Shown here piece by piece: positions 8,815 to 17,390 of a DNA stretch of 64,000 nt (position 1 is the stretch's first letter; each line of letters starts with the position of its first letter). Where the stretch lies: the NCBI GenBank assembly GCA_964592375.1, contig CAZQDP010000001.1:35812-99811 (forward strand). The letters run 5' to 3'. This DNA is from CAZQDP01 sp964592375 (GTDB taxonomy: Bacteria > Bacillota > Clostridia > RUG12999). The notes under the pieces were generated by a model, which did not search any database, was not told the DNA's origin, and saw only the letters and a list, made by a program, of their open reading frames with translations. A program made the position numbers and the translations under genes.

Positions 8815-9411
8815 ATGCGAAATAATAAGATAAAACGGCATATTGGCAGTAATTTTCGGCTGTATTTTCTTTTTTCATGCATATTGGTACTGGGAGTTGT
8901 CATTGGTGGTATTATCGCTAATTTGGTACCGCAGGAAACCTGTAAAAAGTCAGCAGAATCATTAGGCCTAGCCATTTCAAATCTTTCTAAAGGCACAGCG
9001 CAGTGGACTGTGATTTATTTTTTTACATCATCCTCCAAACCGGTATTATCGATGTGGCTTGCCGGATTTTGGCGATATGGTATATGGATTATCATGGCAA
9101 CACTTTGTTATAAAGGTGCGGCAATGGGGTTTTCGGTGGCACTTTTCGTTCGAATGTACCAAATGCGCGGAGTGGCACTATCCGCGGTGGGAATACTACC
9201 GCAACATATCATTTTGCTGCCGTTATATGTCATCGTTGCTGTACTAAGTATAGATATAGGTCGCGGCATGGTCACTTCTCGAAGCTACAAAATGTTACCG
9301 ACATATATTGCAATATTGATTGCTTCAGTGGCACTTTGCGTGGCAGCTACCGCCATTGATACCTATATTTCTTCTTGGCTCATCGGCAGCCTTGCATATA
9401 TGATTGAATGA
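8815..9411 (+). CDS. spoIIM: Stage II sporulation protein M
   Basis: SpoIIM is a polytopic membrane protein that works with SpoIID and SpoIIP to thin septal peptidoglycan and drive engulfment of the forespore. The 198-residue product has about five hydrophobic segments, beginning with FRLYFLFSCILVLGVVIGGI, and the family pattern of a short cytoplasmic tail. A TTG at 8803 is in frame, but the SD GGGGGA ends just before ATG 8815. The downstream neighbour is a xerD-like gene; spoIIM and xerD are also close in Bacillus, so the order is ancestral. Confidence 0.88.
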   Translation: MRNNKIKRHIGSNFRLYFLFSCILVLGVVIGGIIANLVPQETCKKSAESLGLAISNLSKGTAQWTVIYFFTSSSKPVLSMWLAGFWRYGIWIIMATLCYKGAAMGFSVALFVRMYQMRGVALSAVGILPQHIILLPLYVIVAVLSIDIGRGMVTSRSYKMLPTYIAILIASVALCVAATAIDTYISSWLIGSLAYMIE

Positions 9412-9429
9412 AAGAGAGGGTAATTAACC

Positions 9430-10206
9430 ATGGCAGCTTTGGAATTATATTCAAATTATCTTGAGTCTGAAACAAAGGTTTCAGCAAATACATATCAATC
9501 ATATATGAGAGACATTCGAATTTTCGGTGATTATCTGCATGAAACGAATGGCCGGCGCAATTATGAAGGTGTGAAAAAGCAAACCCTATGCATTTACATA
9601 GACCATTTAGAAAAGCAGGGAAAAGCCAAGTCCTCCATTTACAGAGCCATGGCATCGCTACGAAGCTTTTATAAGTATTTGCTTTATGCAGGGCTGGTTG
9701 ATGTAAACCCTGCCATGGAGATAGATTCCCCCAAGGTGGACAGAAAGGCAATGCGCGAGCCGCTGACCTCGCACGAGACGCAAACTTTGCTACAACAGCC
9801 CGTTTGCAGTGATTACAAGGGGTATCGAGATAAAGCAATGATGGAACTGCTGTGCTCAACGGGAATTAAAATCAGTGAACTCATTGCCCTTGATGTGGAG
9901 GATGTTGTCATTGACGATGGCTATATTTTGTGCAATGTAGGCGGCAAAAAGAATAAAGTCAGCATTGGTCCTATGGCACTTTTTGCACTGAAAAATTATT
10001 TAAGCAGTGCCAGATTTTCTTTTCTATTTGAGGATTGTACTTGCAAGGCATTGTTTTTAAACACCAGCGGAAATCGCTTGACTCGGCAAGGGCTATGGAA
10101 AATCATTAAAACCTATACACTAAAAGCAAATATCGCAAAAGAAATATCGCCCCATTCACTAAAAAAGGTATCCGGCAACCAAAAAGCTACCGCAGGAATA
10201 TATTAA
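9430..10206 (+). pseudogene. XerD-like tyrosine recombinase, truncated and catalytically degenerate
   Basis: The 258-residue product aligns with XerC/XerD: a SAM-like N-terminal core-binding domain (about 1-90) and then the catalytic domain (RDKAMMELLCSTGIKISEL). The first catalytic arginine of the usual GLRVSEL motif is lysine here. The usual HxLRH motif reads HSLKK, which removes the second arginine and the next histidine. The protein stops 15 residues later, so the LGHxxxxTTQxYTH segment with the nucleophilic tyrosine is absent. No other frame downstream restores it, and a terminator starts within 10 bases of the stop. Its place after spoIIM suggests it is the remnant of the ancestral xerD. 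A retained DNA-binding role cannot be excluded because the frame is otherwise intact. Confidence 0.75.
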
Positions 10207-10213
10207 TCTTTTA

Positions 10214-10241
10214 AAAAGGGTAGCTTTGCAGCTACCCTTTT
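10214..10241. terminator. Bidirectional terminator
   Basis: A perfect 12-bp stem AAAAGGGTAGCT / AGCTACCCTTTT with a TTGC loop lies between the convergent xerD-like gene and trpA. A/T runs on both arms allow termination from both sides. Confidence 0.85.
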
Positions 10242-10243
10242 CG

Positions 10244-11026
10244 CTATTCAGTGGCTTTTTTCAGCGCATAAACAAACTTTGAAAGCTCCTCGGTAGCTTC
10301 TTTGCCGTAATCTTCAATGATTTTAACGATGGCACTGCCTACAATTATGCCGTCAGCATATTTAATAAGCCCTTCTACCTGCTGTGCGGTGGATATACCA
10401 AATCCTACTGCAGTGGGGCAAGTGGCATATTTCTGAATTTGTTCAAAGAAATGTCTGAAATCAGTATGGAAACTGCTTCGAACACCGGTTACGCCAAGGG
10501 AGGACACGCAGTATAGAAATCCTTTGCTATGGCTAGCGATTTTTTCAATGCGAGACCCGGAGGTGGGTGCCACCAGATTGATGATGTGGACATCACCGGA
10601 AAATGCCTCAAATTCCCCTCTCTCTTCAAATGGCAAATCGGGTATAATCACGCCATCAATTCCCACTTCTTTGCAACGCGTAAAAAATAAATTGGAACCA
10701 AATTTATATACGGAATTTGCGTACATCATCAGTAGTAGGGGAAGCTCACATTTTTTTCGCAATCGTCTTACCATTTCAAAAATCATGTCTAAATGCACAC
10801 CGTTTTTCAGAGCACGTTCACTGGCTCTTGAGATAATAGGGCCCTCTGCCACTGGGTCTGAAAAAGGCACACCAATTTCAATGATATCAGCACCGCTTTT
10901 TTCCATGGCCAATATGAATTCCTCCGTGGCATAGATATCGGGATCTCCGGCGGTAACAAAGGTAATTAAAGCTTTCTTCCCATGCGCTTTTAATTTCTCG
11001 AAAGTATTATCAATCCTATTCATCAA
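10244..11026 (-). CDS. trpA: Tryptophan synthase alpha chain
   Basis: TrpA cleaves indole-3-glycerol phosphate to indole and glyceraldehyde-3-phosphate and channels indole to TrpB. The 260-residue TIM barrel shows [12 protein letters not shown], the catalytic glutamate in [19 protein letters not shown] and the phosphate-binding GFGIS and GIIVGSAIV regions. It is the last gene of the operon, overlaps the end of trpB by 11 bases, and ends three bases from a strong terminator. Confidence 0.97.
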   Translation of the reverse strand: MMNRIDNTFEKLKAHGKKALITFVTAGDPDIYATEEFILAMEKSGADIIEIGVPFSDPVAEGPIISRASERALKNGVHLDMIFEMVRRLRKKCELPLLLMMYANSVYKFGSNLFFTRCKEVGIDGVIIPDLPFEERGEFEAFSGDVHIINLVAPTSGSRIEKIASHSKGFLYCVSSLGVTGVRSSFHTDFRHFFEQIQKYATCPTAVGFGISTAQQVEGLIKYADGIIVGSAIVKIIEDYGKEATEELSKFVYALKKATE

Positions 11027-12200
11027 TCATTTCCCCCCTGTATTTCGCAATACTTTGTACATCCTTATCACCACGACCGGAAAGGCATATGACTAAAATA
11101 CTGTCCTTTGGCATGGTAGGAGCGATCTTCATCGCCGCGGCTACTGCATGTGCGCTTTCAATTGCAGGGATAATCCCTTCGCTCTGCGTGAGAAACTCAA
11201 AAGCACATACGGCCTCTTCATCTGTAATGGCTGTATATTCTGCTCGGCCACTATGGTGCAGATAGGCGTGTTCCGGTCCTATACCGGGATAGTCAAGTCC
11301 GGCAGAAATGGAATGCACTTTATCAATCTGGCCATGTTCATTTTGTAAAAATACAGATTTCATACCGTGAAAAATGCCATTACTCCCACGGGTAAGGGTT
11401 GCGGCGTGCATTTTTGTATCAACGCCGTGGCCTGCGGCCTCAGCACCAATTAAGGTAACGCTGGGATCATCAATAAAGTCATAAAACATGCCCATCGCAT
11501 TGCTACCACCGCCGACGCAAGCCACCACACAGCTTGGTAGTTTTCCTTCCTTTTCAAAAAGCTGTGTTTTCGTTTCTATGCCGATAATCTTTTGAAAATC
11601 ACGCACCATGGTGGGGTACGGGTGAGGGCCCATAACAGAACCAAAAAGATAAAAGGTGTCTTCCACATGCATTGTCCAATATCGCATTGCCTCATTGACT
11701 GCATCCTTCAGCGTACCGGTACCGGAAGAGGCTTCGGTAACACGTGCGCCAAGCATTTTCATTCGATACACATTTAGAGCCTGACGAGAAATATCTTCTG
11801 TGCCCATAAAGATCTCGCAGTCCATGCCAAAGAGTGCGGCTGCGGTGGCGGTGGCAACGCCATGCTGGCCTGCACCTGTTTCTGCAACAATTCGCTTTTT
11901 ATTCAGTCGCTTTGCAAGCAAAGCCTGCCCTAACACATTATTGATTTTATGCGAGCCGGTATGGTTTAAATCTTCTCGTTTAAGATAAATTTTAGCTCCG
12001 CTAAGTTTTTTTGTCATATTTCGGGCTTCATACAGCAAGGATGGTCTGCCGGCATAGTTTGCATATAAATCATACAGCTCACGCTGAAAATCTTTATCAT
12101 CCTTCATGGCATAATATACCGATTCAATTTCTTCAAGAGCACTCATCAAGGTTTCAGGTACGTATTGACCGCCAAACTGTCCAAATCTACCGTTTTTCAT
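11016..12200 (-). CDS. trpB: Tryptophan synthase beta chain
   Basis: TrpB condenses indole with serine using pyridoxal phosphate. The 394-residue product carries the PLP lysine in [15 protein letters not shown], the phosphate-binding loop GGGSNAMG, and the TrpB1-type features [13 protein letters not shown] and ECESAHAV-like SAHAVA near the C-terminus. It overlaps trpF by 14 bases upstream and trpA by 11 bases downstream, which implies translational coupling and equal amounts of the two subunits. Confidence 0.97.
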   Translation of the reverse strand: MKNGRFGQFGGQYVPETLMSALEEIESVYYAMKDDKDFQRELYDLYANYAGRPSLLYEARNMTKKLSGAKIYLKREDLNHTGSHKINNVLGQALLAKRLNKKRIVAETGAGQHGVATATAAALFGMDCEIFMGTEDISRQALNVYRMKMLGARVTEASSGTGTLKDAVNEAMRYWTMHVEDTFYLFGSVMGPHPYPTMVRDFQKIIGIETKTQLFEKEGKLPSCVVACVGGGSNAMGMFYDFIDDPSVTLIGAEAAGHGVDTKMHAATLTRGSNGIFHGMKSVFLQNEHGQIDKVHSISAGLDYPGIGPEHAYLHHSGRAEYTAITDEEAVCAFEFLTQSEGIIPAIESAHAVAAAMKIAPTMPKDSILVICLSGRGDKDVQSIAKYRGEMIDE

Positions 12201-12825
12201 TTTCCTTCCTCCTTATTGCATCAATGAATTCTTTTATTTTTGCAGGGTCTTTTTTACCACCCGTCTCCACACCGCTACTCACATCAATGCCATAGGGAAC
12301 CGCCGTGCATATGGCTGATTGAACATTGTGGATATGAAGCCCACCGGCCAAAATGATGGGTTTTTCAATCATACTCACCGCTCTTTTAGCAAGTGACCAA
12401 TTTGCGAGCTTTCCGCTACCGCCATAGGACCCCGGACTATCGGCATCAATCAGTAACTTATCGGCAAGCGTGGCACCCGCCAAAAGCTGTGTTTCGTTCA
12501 CGGGTCGTATTGCTTTCCAAACTTCAATATGAGGGATATGGTCTTTGAGATTTTTGATGAAAGCTTCATCTTCATCGCCATGCAACTGCAAAACATCAAG
12601 AGAGGCGTGGTGTGCACAGGAAGCAATAAAAGAAAGATCGGAATTAACGAACACACCAACGGATAAAATTCGCCTATCAAGCTGATCCCTTAGCTTGGCA
12701 GCCTGCACAATAGAAACCTGACGAGTGCTTTTCGCAAAGACAAAACCAATGTAGTCTGGCATGCATGCATTAACTGTACAAATATCTTCTTTTCTTGAAA
12801 GGCCGCATATTTTAATTTTTGTCAT
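12187..12825 (-). CDS. trpF: Phosphoribosylanthranilate isomerase
   Basis: TrpF carries out the Amadori rearrangement of N-(5'-phosphoribosyl)-anthranilate. The 212-residue TIM barrel begins with the typical KIKICGL (catalytic cysteine), then [21 protein letters not shown] and a C-terminal [10 protein letters not shown] and GIDVSSGVE. The frame extends 49 codons upstream inside trpC, but ATG 12825, which overlaps the trpC stop as ATGA, puts the first strand at the right place. TrpF and TrpC are separate proteins here, unlike the fused enterobacterial form. Confidence 0.95.
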   Translation of the reverse strand: MTKIKICGLSRKEDICTVNACMPDYIGFVFAKSTRQVSIVQAAKLRDQLDRRILSVGVFVNSDLSFIASCAHHASLDVLQLHGDEDEAFIKNLKDHIPHIEVWKAIRPVNETQLLAGATLADKLLIDADSPGSYGGSGKLANWSLAKRAVSMIEKPIILAGGLHIHNVQSAICTAVPYGIDVSSGVETGGKKDPAKIKEFIDAIRRKENEKR

Positions 12826-13601
12826 GCCTTGCTCCTTAAACTGCGCATTGTGCTTGCAATATCGCCGCTTCGCATGAGTGCCTCGCCAATGAGCACACCA
12901 TGGACACCGCAGTTTTTTAAAAACAATATATCCTCTGCGGTAGAAATACCGCTCTCGGAGATGATTACACAATCTTTGGGAACAAAACCTGCCAATTCTT
13001 CGGTCGTATGCAAATCAACATGAAAGGTGTTTAAATTGCGATTATTGATACCGATAATTCTTGCACCAATTCTGATTGCTTTTTCAAGCTCTGTGATATG
13101 ATGCGTTTCAACCAAGGCATGCAGTCCTAAAGTATGGGCAGTGCAGAGTAGGTCCGCCATTTCTTCCTCGCTGAGCATGGCAGCTATCAGTAGAACTGCG
13201 TCTGCACCAAGCACTCTGGATTCATAGAGCTGATAGGAATCAAATATAAAGTCTTTTCGCAATATGGGAAGCTGTACCATGCTTCGGATGGCTTTTAAAT
13301 ACTCGCTACTGCCGCCAAAATACGTTTCCTCCGTTAAAACGGAAATGGCATTCGCACCAGCTACTTCATATGCTTTGGCGATGGCCACCGGGTCGAAATT
13401 TTTGCAAATGAGTCCCTTGGAAGGGGAGGCCTTTTTCACCTCGGCGATGATGGATGGAAAGCGACTTGCAAGTGCCGACGCAAAGTCTAGCACCGGGCGC
13501 TTTTCTTCCAAAGCCTCTGCAATCATGGTTTTTGGACTTTTCATGGATTTTTCTCTTGCAAGCTGTTCTTTTCTGCTACATAAAATCTTATCTAAAATCA
13601 T
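12822..13601 (-). CDS. trpC: Indole-3-glycerol-phosphate synthase
   Basis: TrpC closes the indole ring from 1-(2-carboxyphenylamino)-1-deoxyribulose phosphate. The 259-residue barrel has the catalytic set IIAEVKKASPSKG, LRKDFIFDSYQLYE, LVETHH, IGINNRNLNTF and ISESGI. A longer reading from 13631 contains the SD AAAGGAGG inside it, so ATG 13601, 12 bases after that SD, is the start. It follows trpGD after 33 bases and is coupled to trpF by a four-base overlap. Confidence 0.96.
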   Translation of the reverse strand: MILDKILCSRKEQLAREKSMKSPKTMIAEALEEKRPVLDFASALASRFPSIIAEVKKASPSKGLICKNFDPVAIAKAYEVAGANAISVLTEETYFGGSSEYLKAIRSMVQLPILRKDFIFDSYQLYESRVLGADAVLLIAAMLSEEEMADLLCTAHTLGLHALVETHHITELEKAIRIGARIIGINNRNLNTFHVDLHTTEELAGFVPKDCVIISESGISTAEDILFLKNCGVHGVLIGEALMRSGDIASTMRSLRSKA

Positions 13602-13634
13602 GGCAAACCGGTACCTCCTTTTAAGCAACATACA

Positions 13635-15272
13635 TTATGAATAGGAATGGGTCAACTGCCTTAAGCAAATTAGCTTTTCCATGGCGGCCCCGCTGTCTAT
13701 GGACTGGGCGGCGGCACGTATGCCATCTTCCAGTGTTGGCACAAGACCGTATGCAAGGAGTGCGGCGGCGGCATTGAGAAGTGCAATGTCTCGCTTGGGG
13801 CCTTTTTCTCCCTGCAATATGGATAAGGTAATTTGTGCGTTCTCCTGCGCACTTCCTCCCACCAGATCTACACTTTTTGCAAGGGGTAGTCCCAACTGCT
13901 CGGGGGAGATATGGTATTTTGTTATGATACCGTTTGCAACTTGTGCAACGGCGGTTTTGGCCACCGTTGATATTTCATCCAGGCCGTCCTCGCCATGTAC
14001 CACCATGGCGCTTTTTACGCCTAAATTGACCAGTACATTGGCCATCATTTCAAGCAAATGTATATCGTACACACCCAGTAGCATGCTCTCGGCTGAAGCC
14101 GGATTAGACAGAGGCCCCAATATATTAAATACACTGCGAATGCCGATTTCTCTGCGCGGCGTTGCGGCATACTTCATGGATTTGTGAAAAACTGGCGCAA
14201 ACATAAAGCAAAGCCCCACCGATTGAAGACACATGGAGGCCTGGTCGGGAGAAATATCAATCTTCACGCTGAGTGCCTCTAGCACATCCGCACTGCCACT
14301 TCTGCCGGAAGCCGATCGATTGCCGTGCTTGGCGACTTGTGCGCCAGCGCCCGCGGCAATAAAGGCTGCAGTGGTGGATATATTAAAGGTGTTTGCCATA
14401 TCTCCGCCCGTTCCAACAATATCAATCACCGGCTCGCTATGTGATACGCAAGCCGCTTTTTCCCGCATAACCATGGCAAAACCTGTAATCTCATCCACCG
14501 TTTCGCCTTTCATGCGCAGTGCCGTTAAAAGCGCGCCAATTTGTGCTTCACTCGCCTCTCCATCCATCATGCATTTCATGGCGGATTTGGCCTCGCCTAT
14601 GCTTAAATGTTCATTATTTGTTATTTTGCGAATGTATTGCTTGAGCACATCCCGCTGGGAAGGCGCTTCGCTCACCGATAATTGCGTAGTAGGGGTTAGT
14701 CCCGCAATGTGGCAAATGAAATTCTTTATGATCCGTTTGCCATAGCCTGTTAAAATCGACTCCGGGTGAAACTGCACGCCGTAAACATGCATTTGGCGAT
14801 GGCGCAGGGCCATCATCTCACCATTTGGCGCAAGACCGATTACCTCAAGGCATGGGGGAGTGGAGGCTTCCTCCACTTTTAAAGAATGGTATCTGCCAAC
14901 AAGGATTTTATCCGGTAAACCCTCAAAGAGAGGGCAAGTGGTGTTAATCGTAATTTCTGATTGCTTGCCGTGAATTGGCTCCATAGCATGAACGATCTTT
15001 CCGCCAAATGCTTCTCCGATAGCCTGATGACCAAGACAGACTCCCAAAATTGGCACTACTCCTGCAAAGGTTTTTATCACATCAATGCAGATGCCTGCAT
15101 GAGAAGGGGTGCCGGGTCCGGGTGAGATGATGATTGCTTTTGGAGAAAGCTCGCGGATTTGTTCTAAGGTGATTTCATCATTTCTTTTTACCACAATATC
15201 ACGATACAGCTCGCCTGCATATTGATACAAATTATAAGTAAAGGAATCGTAGTTGTCTATCATGAGTATCAT
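13635..15272 (-). CDS. trpGD: Bifunctional anthranilate synthase glutaminase / anthranilate phosphoribosyltransferase
   Basis: This 545-residue fusion joins two pathway steps. Residues ~1-190 form the class I glutamine amidotransferase: MILMIDNYDSFTYNL, the nucleophile in LGVCLGHQAIGE, and VQFHPES for the histidine/glutamate of the triad. After a short linker (about 191-210), TrpD follows with DIVGTGGDMANTFNIST, KHGNRSASGRSGSAD and FAPVFHKSMKY for phosphoribosyl pyrophosphate and anthranilate. The fusion is known from enterobacteria and occurs in some Clostridia. The start overlaps the trpE stop by four bases. No frameshift is seen at the junction. Confidence 0.97.
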   Translation of the reverse strand: MILMIDNYDSFTYNLYQYAGELYRDIVVKRNDEITLEQIRELSPKAIIISPGPGTPSHAGICIDVIKTFAGVVPILGVCLGHQAIGEAFGGKIVHAMEPIHGKQSEITINTTCPLFEGLPDKILVGRYHSLKVEEASTPPCLEVIGLAPNGEMMALRHRQMHVYGVQFHPESILTGYGKRIIKNFICHIAGLTPTTQLSVSEAPSQRDVLKQYIRKITNNEHLSIGEAKSAMKCMMDGEASEAQIGALLTALRMKGETVDEITGFAMVMREKAACVSHSEPVIDIVGTGGDMANTFNISTTAAFIAAGAGAQVAKHGNRSASGRSGSADVLEALSVKIDISPDQASMCLQSVGLCFMFAPVFHKSMKYAATPRREIGIRSVFNILGPLSNPASAESMLLGVYDIHLLEMMANVLVNLGVKSAMVVHGEDGLDEISTVAKTAVAQVANGIITKYHISPEQLGLPLAKSVDLVGGSAQENAQITLSILQGEKGPKRDIALLNAAAALLAYGLVPTLEDGIRAAAQSIDSGAAMEKLICLRQLTHSYS

Positions 15273-16741
15273 AAAATTTCACCTGCTTCCATTAAAGCCT
15301 TTATCATGGCTTTGGACTTTTGTTCTGTTTCCATAAACTCTTTTTCAGGCACCGAATCATACACAATGCCCGCTCCGGCCTGAATATATGCCTTTGCATT
15401 TCTGTATAAAATGGTGCGAATGGCAATGCAGGTATCCATATCACCGTCAAAGGCCAGGTAACCTACTGTGCCTCCATATAAACCTCGCTTTGTGGTTTCC
15501 ATTTCATCAATGATTTCCATGGCACGCACTTTTGGGGCGCCTGATAGTGTGCCGGCAGGTAGGAGGGACTTTAAGGTATCAATGCAATCCTTATCCTGTG
15601 CCAGCGTGCCGGAAACATCACTGACCAAATGCATAAGCTGAGAGTATCGTTCCACTCTCATAAAATCAGTGACGCTCACACTGCCAAACTCACATACCTT
15701 CCCAACATCATTTCTGCCAAGGTCCACCAGCATGGTATGCTCGGCACGTTCTTTTTCATCTGTCATCAATTCAATTTCAAGCAGTTTATCCTCTTTTTCA
15801 TTTTTGCCTCTACGTATCGTGCCGGCAATCGGCCTTGTTTGGACCAAGCCGCTTTCAATACTGACAAGCTTTTCAGGAGAAGCACCGCAAATGTGATAGT
15901 CCTTAAATTTAAAATAATACATGTAGGGCGAGGGGTTGGAAACCCGAAGGACACGATAGGTATCAAAGGAATCGGGAGGATTGGCGGCCTCGAAGCGCTG
16001 AGAGAGCACAACCTGAAAAATTTCACCGTCGGAAATGCACTGCTTTGCCGCTACCACACCATCCATAAACTGCTGCTTCGATATATTGGAGGTTACCGCT
16101 AAGCTTACTTCTTTCTTTTCCTTATCGTCCTTCACTGCCGCCATGCGTACGATGGAAGCAATTTTTTTTGCAGTTTCCACTCCGTTATCATAATTTTTCC
16201 GAAAATCTCCCTTGGCAGGAACATTGACAATAATCACGATTTTTTGACGCAAATGGTCAAAGGCAATCACCTCATCGCAGACCAAAAAATGGCAATCCGG
16301 CATCTGCAGATCATCTACAGGAGGTTTTTTTAGTGACTTTTCTACGTAGCGCACACAGTCATAGGAAAAATACCCTACAAGTCCACCACAAAAATTTGGG
16401 ATATTTTCGATTTTAGGGCTTTTATATTCGGCAAGAATTTCTCTTACCGCCTCAAAAGGATCAGCGTTTTTTGTTTGTACGTCGCCGTTTTTATGCTTTA
16501 TTGTTACCACATAATCCTTTGCGGAAATTTCCATTAGCGGATTGTAACCAATAAAAGAATATCGTCCCCATCTATCTGCATCATTTACACTTTCAAGCAA
16601 GAAACAGCATTTTGACCTATGCCTAAGTTTTAGAAACAGATTAATGGGTGTTTGGGTATCGGCATAAAGTTCATAAGCTACGGGAATAATATCGTACTGA
16701 GTTGAAAGTGCCAAAGCCTCTTCGAATTGTGGATAAAACAT
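15269..16741 (-). CDS. trpE: Anthranilate synthase component I
   Basis: TrpE makes anthranilate from chorismate with ammonia from TrpG. The 490-residue product has the N-terminal tryptophan-binding region (LLESVNDADRWGRYSFIG) and the chorismate-binding domain: FQVVLSQRFE, ICGASPEKLV, PIAGTIRRG, DLGRNDVGKV, LLPAGTLSGAPKVRAMEII and AGAGIVYDSVPEKE. The LLES element is the usual feedback-inhibition site for tryptophan. It is the first gene after the T-box leader and has an SD GAAAGGAG. Confidence 0.97.
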   Translation of the reverse strand: MFYPQFEEALALSTQYDIIPVAYELYADTQTPINLFLKLRHRSKCCFLLESVNDADRWGRYSFIGYNPLMEISAKDYVVTIKHKNGDVQTKNADPFEAVREILAEYKSPKIENIPNFCGGLVGYFSYDCVRYVEKSLKKPPVDDLQMPDCHFLVCDEVIAFDHLRQKIVIIVNVPAKGDFRKNYDNGVETAKKIASIVRMAAVKDDKEKKEVSLAVTSNISKQQFMDGVVAAKQCISDGEIFQVVLSQRFEAANPPDSFDTYRVLRVSNPSPYMYYFKFKDYHICGASPEKLVSIESGLVQTRPIAGTIRRGKNEKEDKLLEIELMTDEKERAEHTMLVDLGRNDVGKVCEFGSVSVTDFMRVERYSQLMHLVSDVSGTLAQDKDCIDTLKSLLPAGTLSGAPKVRAMEIIDEMETTKRGLYGGTVGYLAFDGDMDTCIAIRTILYRNAKAYIQAGAGIVYDSVPEKEFMETEQKSKAMIKALMEAGEIL

Positions 16742-16783
16742 TTTTTATTCGCTCCTTTCATTGTTAAGCTTCATTTTTTATAT

Positions 16784-17117
16784 AAAAAAAGAGCTTTATC
16801 GCTTGGGACGATAAAACTCGTGGTGCCACCCAAATTTAGGAAAGCAGAATATACTTTCCCCTTTATACAGGTACGCAGGTATGGAAAACTCTCATAGCAG
16901 AGGTACGCAGTTTGGAGATTTCCTCACATCAATACCCTTTCCCATTTACGCAGGGATAAACGGCACAGGATACTCGGTATATACCTTTCCCCTTGCTCCT
17001 CACGGATCCATTCACATAAACTTCATGTGCCGACCTTACACCAACGCCAGCTCGCTGAGACATTTCGGGTCTATGCTACTCACTTCCGCTCTTCGGATTT
17101 CTTTGCAATATTCATTT
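16784..17117 (-). ncRNA. T-box leader, tRNA-Trp specific
   Basis: The leader between the trp promoter and trpE holds a complete T-box. The signature TGGCACCACG is at 16828-16819. It is followed by the intrinsic terminator GAG-TTTTATCG / CGATAAA-CTC (16819-16791) with a seven-U tail (16790-16784). Upstream, stem I has a GAGTAGCAT-type motif and a specifier region in which TGG (17010-17008) is the likely Trp codon, preceded by GAA and followed by A. Uncharged tRNA-Trp should pair with both the specifier and the T-box bulge and allow read-through into the operon. A short plus-strand reading frame over this region is antisense and meaningless. Confidence 0.93.
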
Positions 17118-17123
17118 TAGATT

Positions 17124-17152
17124 ATTATATTCCCACGAAGCGACTTTGTCAA
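17124..17152 (-). promoter_or_regulatory. Perfect sigma-A promoter of the trp operon
   Basis: On the minus strand TTGACA (17152-17147) and TATAAT (17129-17124) are 17 bases apart, placing transcription start near 17117 at the 5' end of the T-box. Confidence 0.9.
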
Positions 17153-17305
17153 CTGTTTTTTTGAAAAAGGGTGTAATTTCTTTTTGAGTGGGAATAAAAT
17201 ATGCAAAAAAAGCAATATTTTAAGATATGATTAGAAAATACACAAACGAATAAATTATCATATAAAATAACCGATTATTCAAGCGAAAAATGCATGAAAT
17301 AGGGA

Positions 17306-17334
17306 TTGACACGGAATAATCAAAGTGATATGCT
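17306..17334 (+). promoter_or_regulatory. Promoter of the ABC exporter operon
   Basis: TTGACA (17306-17311) and TATGCT (17329-17334) are 17 bases apart. Just downstream, AATGC (17340-17344) and GCATT (17350-17354) form an inverted repeat near the start of transcription, a place suited to a repressor. Confidence 0.6.
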
Positions 17335-17390
17335 ATTATAATGCATTAAGCATTTTAGGATCATTGAAGAAAATCATTCGGGAGTAAAAA

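Noticed and set aside
14233..14745. A 170-residue plus-strand frame inside the trp operon
   Set aside because: It is antisense to trpGD, whose frame shows unmistakable family motifs.
16881..17120. A 79-residue plus-strand reading frame over the trp leader
   Set aside because: It is antisense to the T-box RNA, which fully explains the conserved sequence there.
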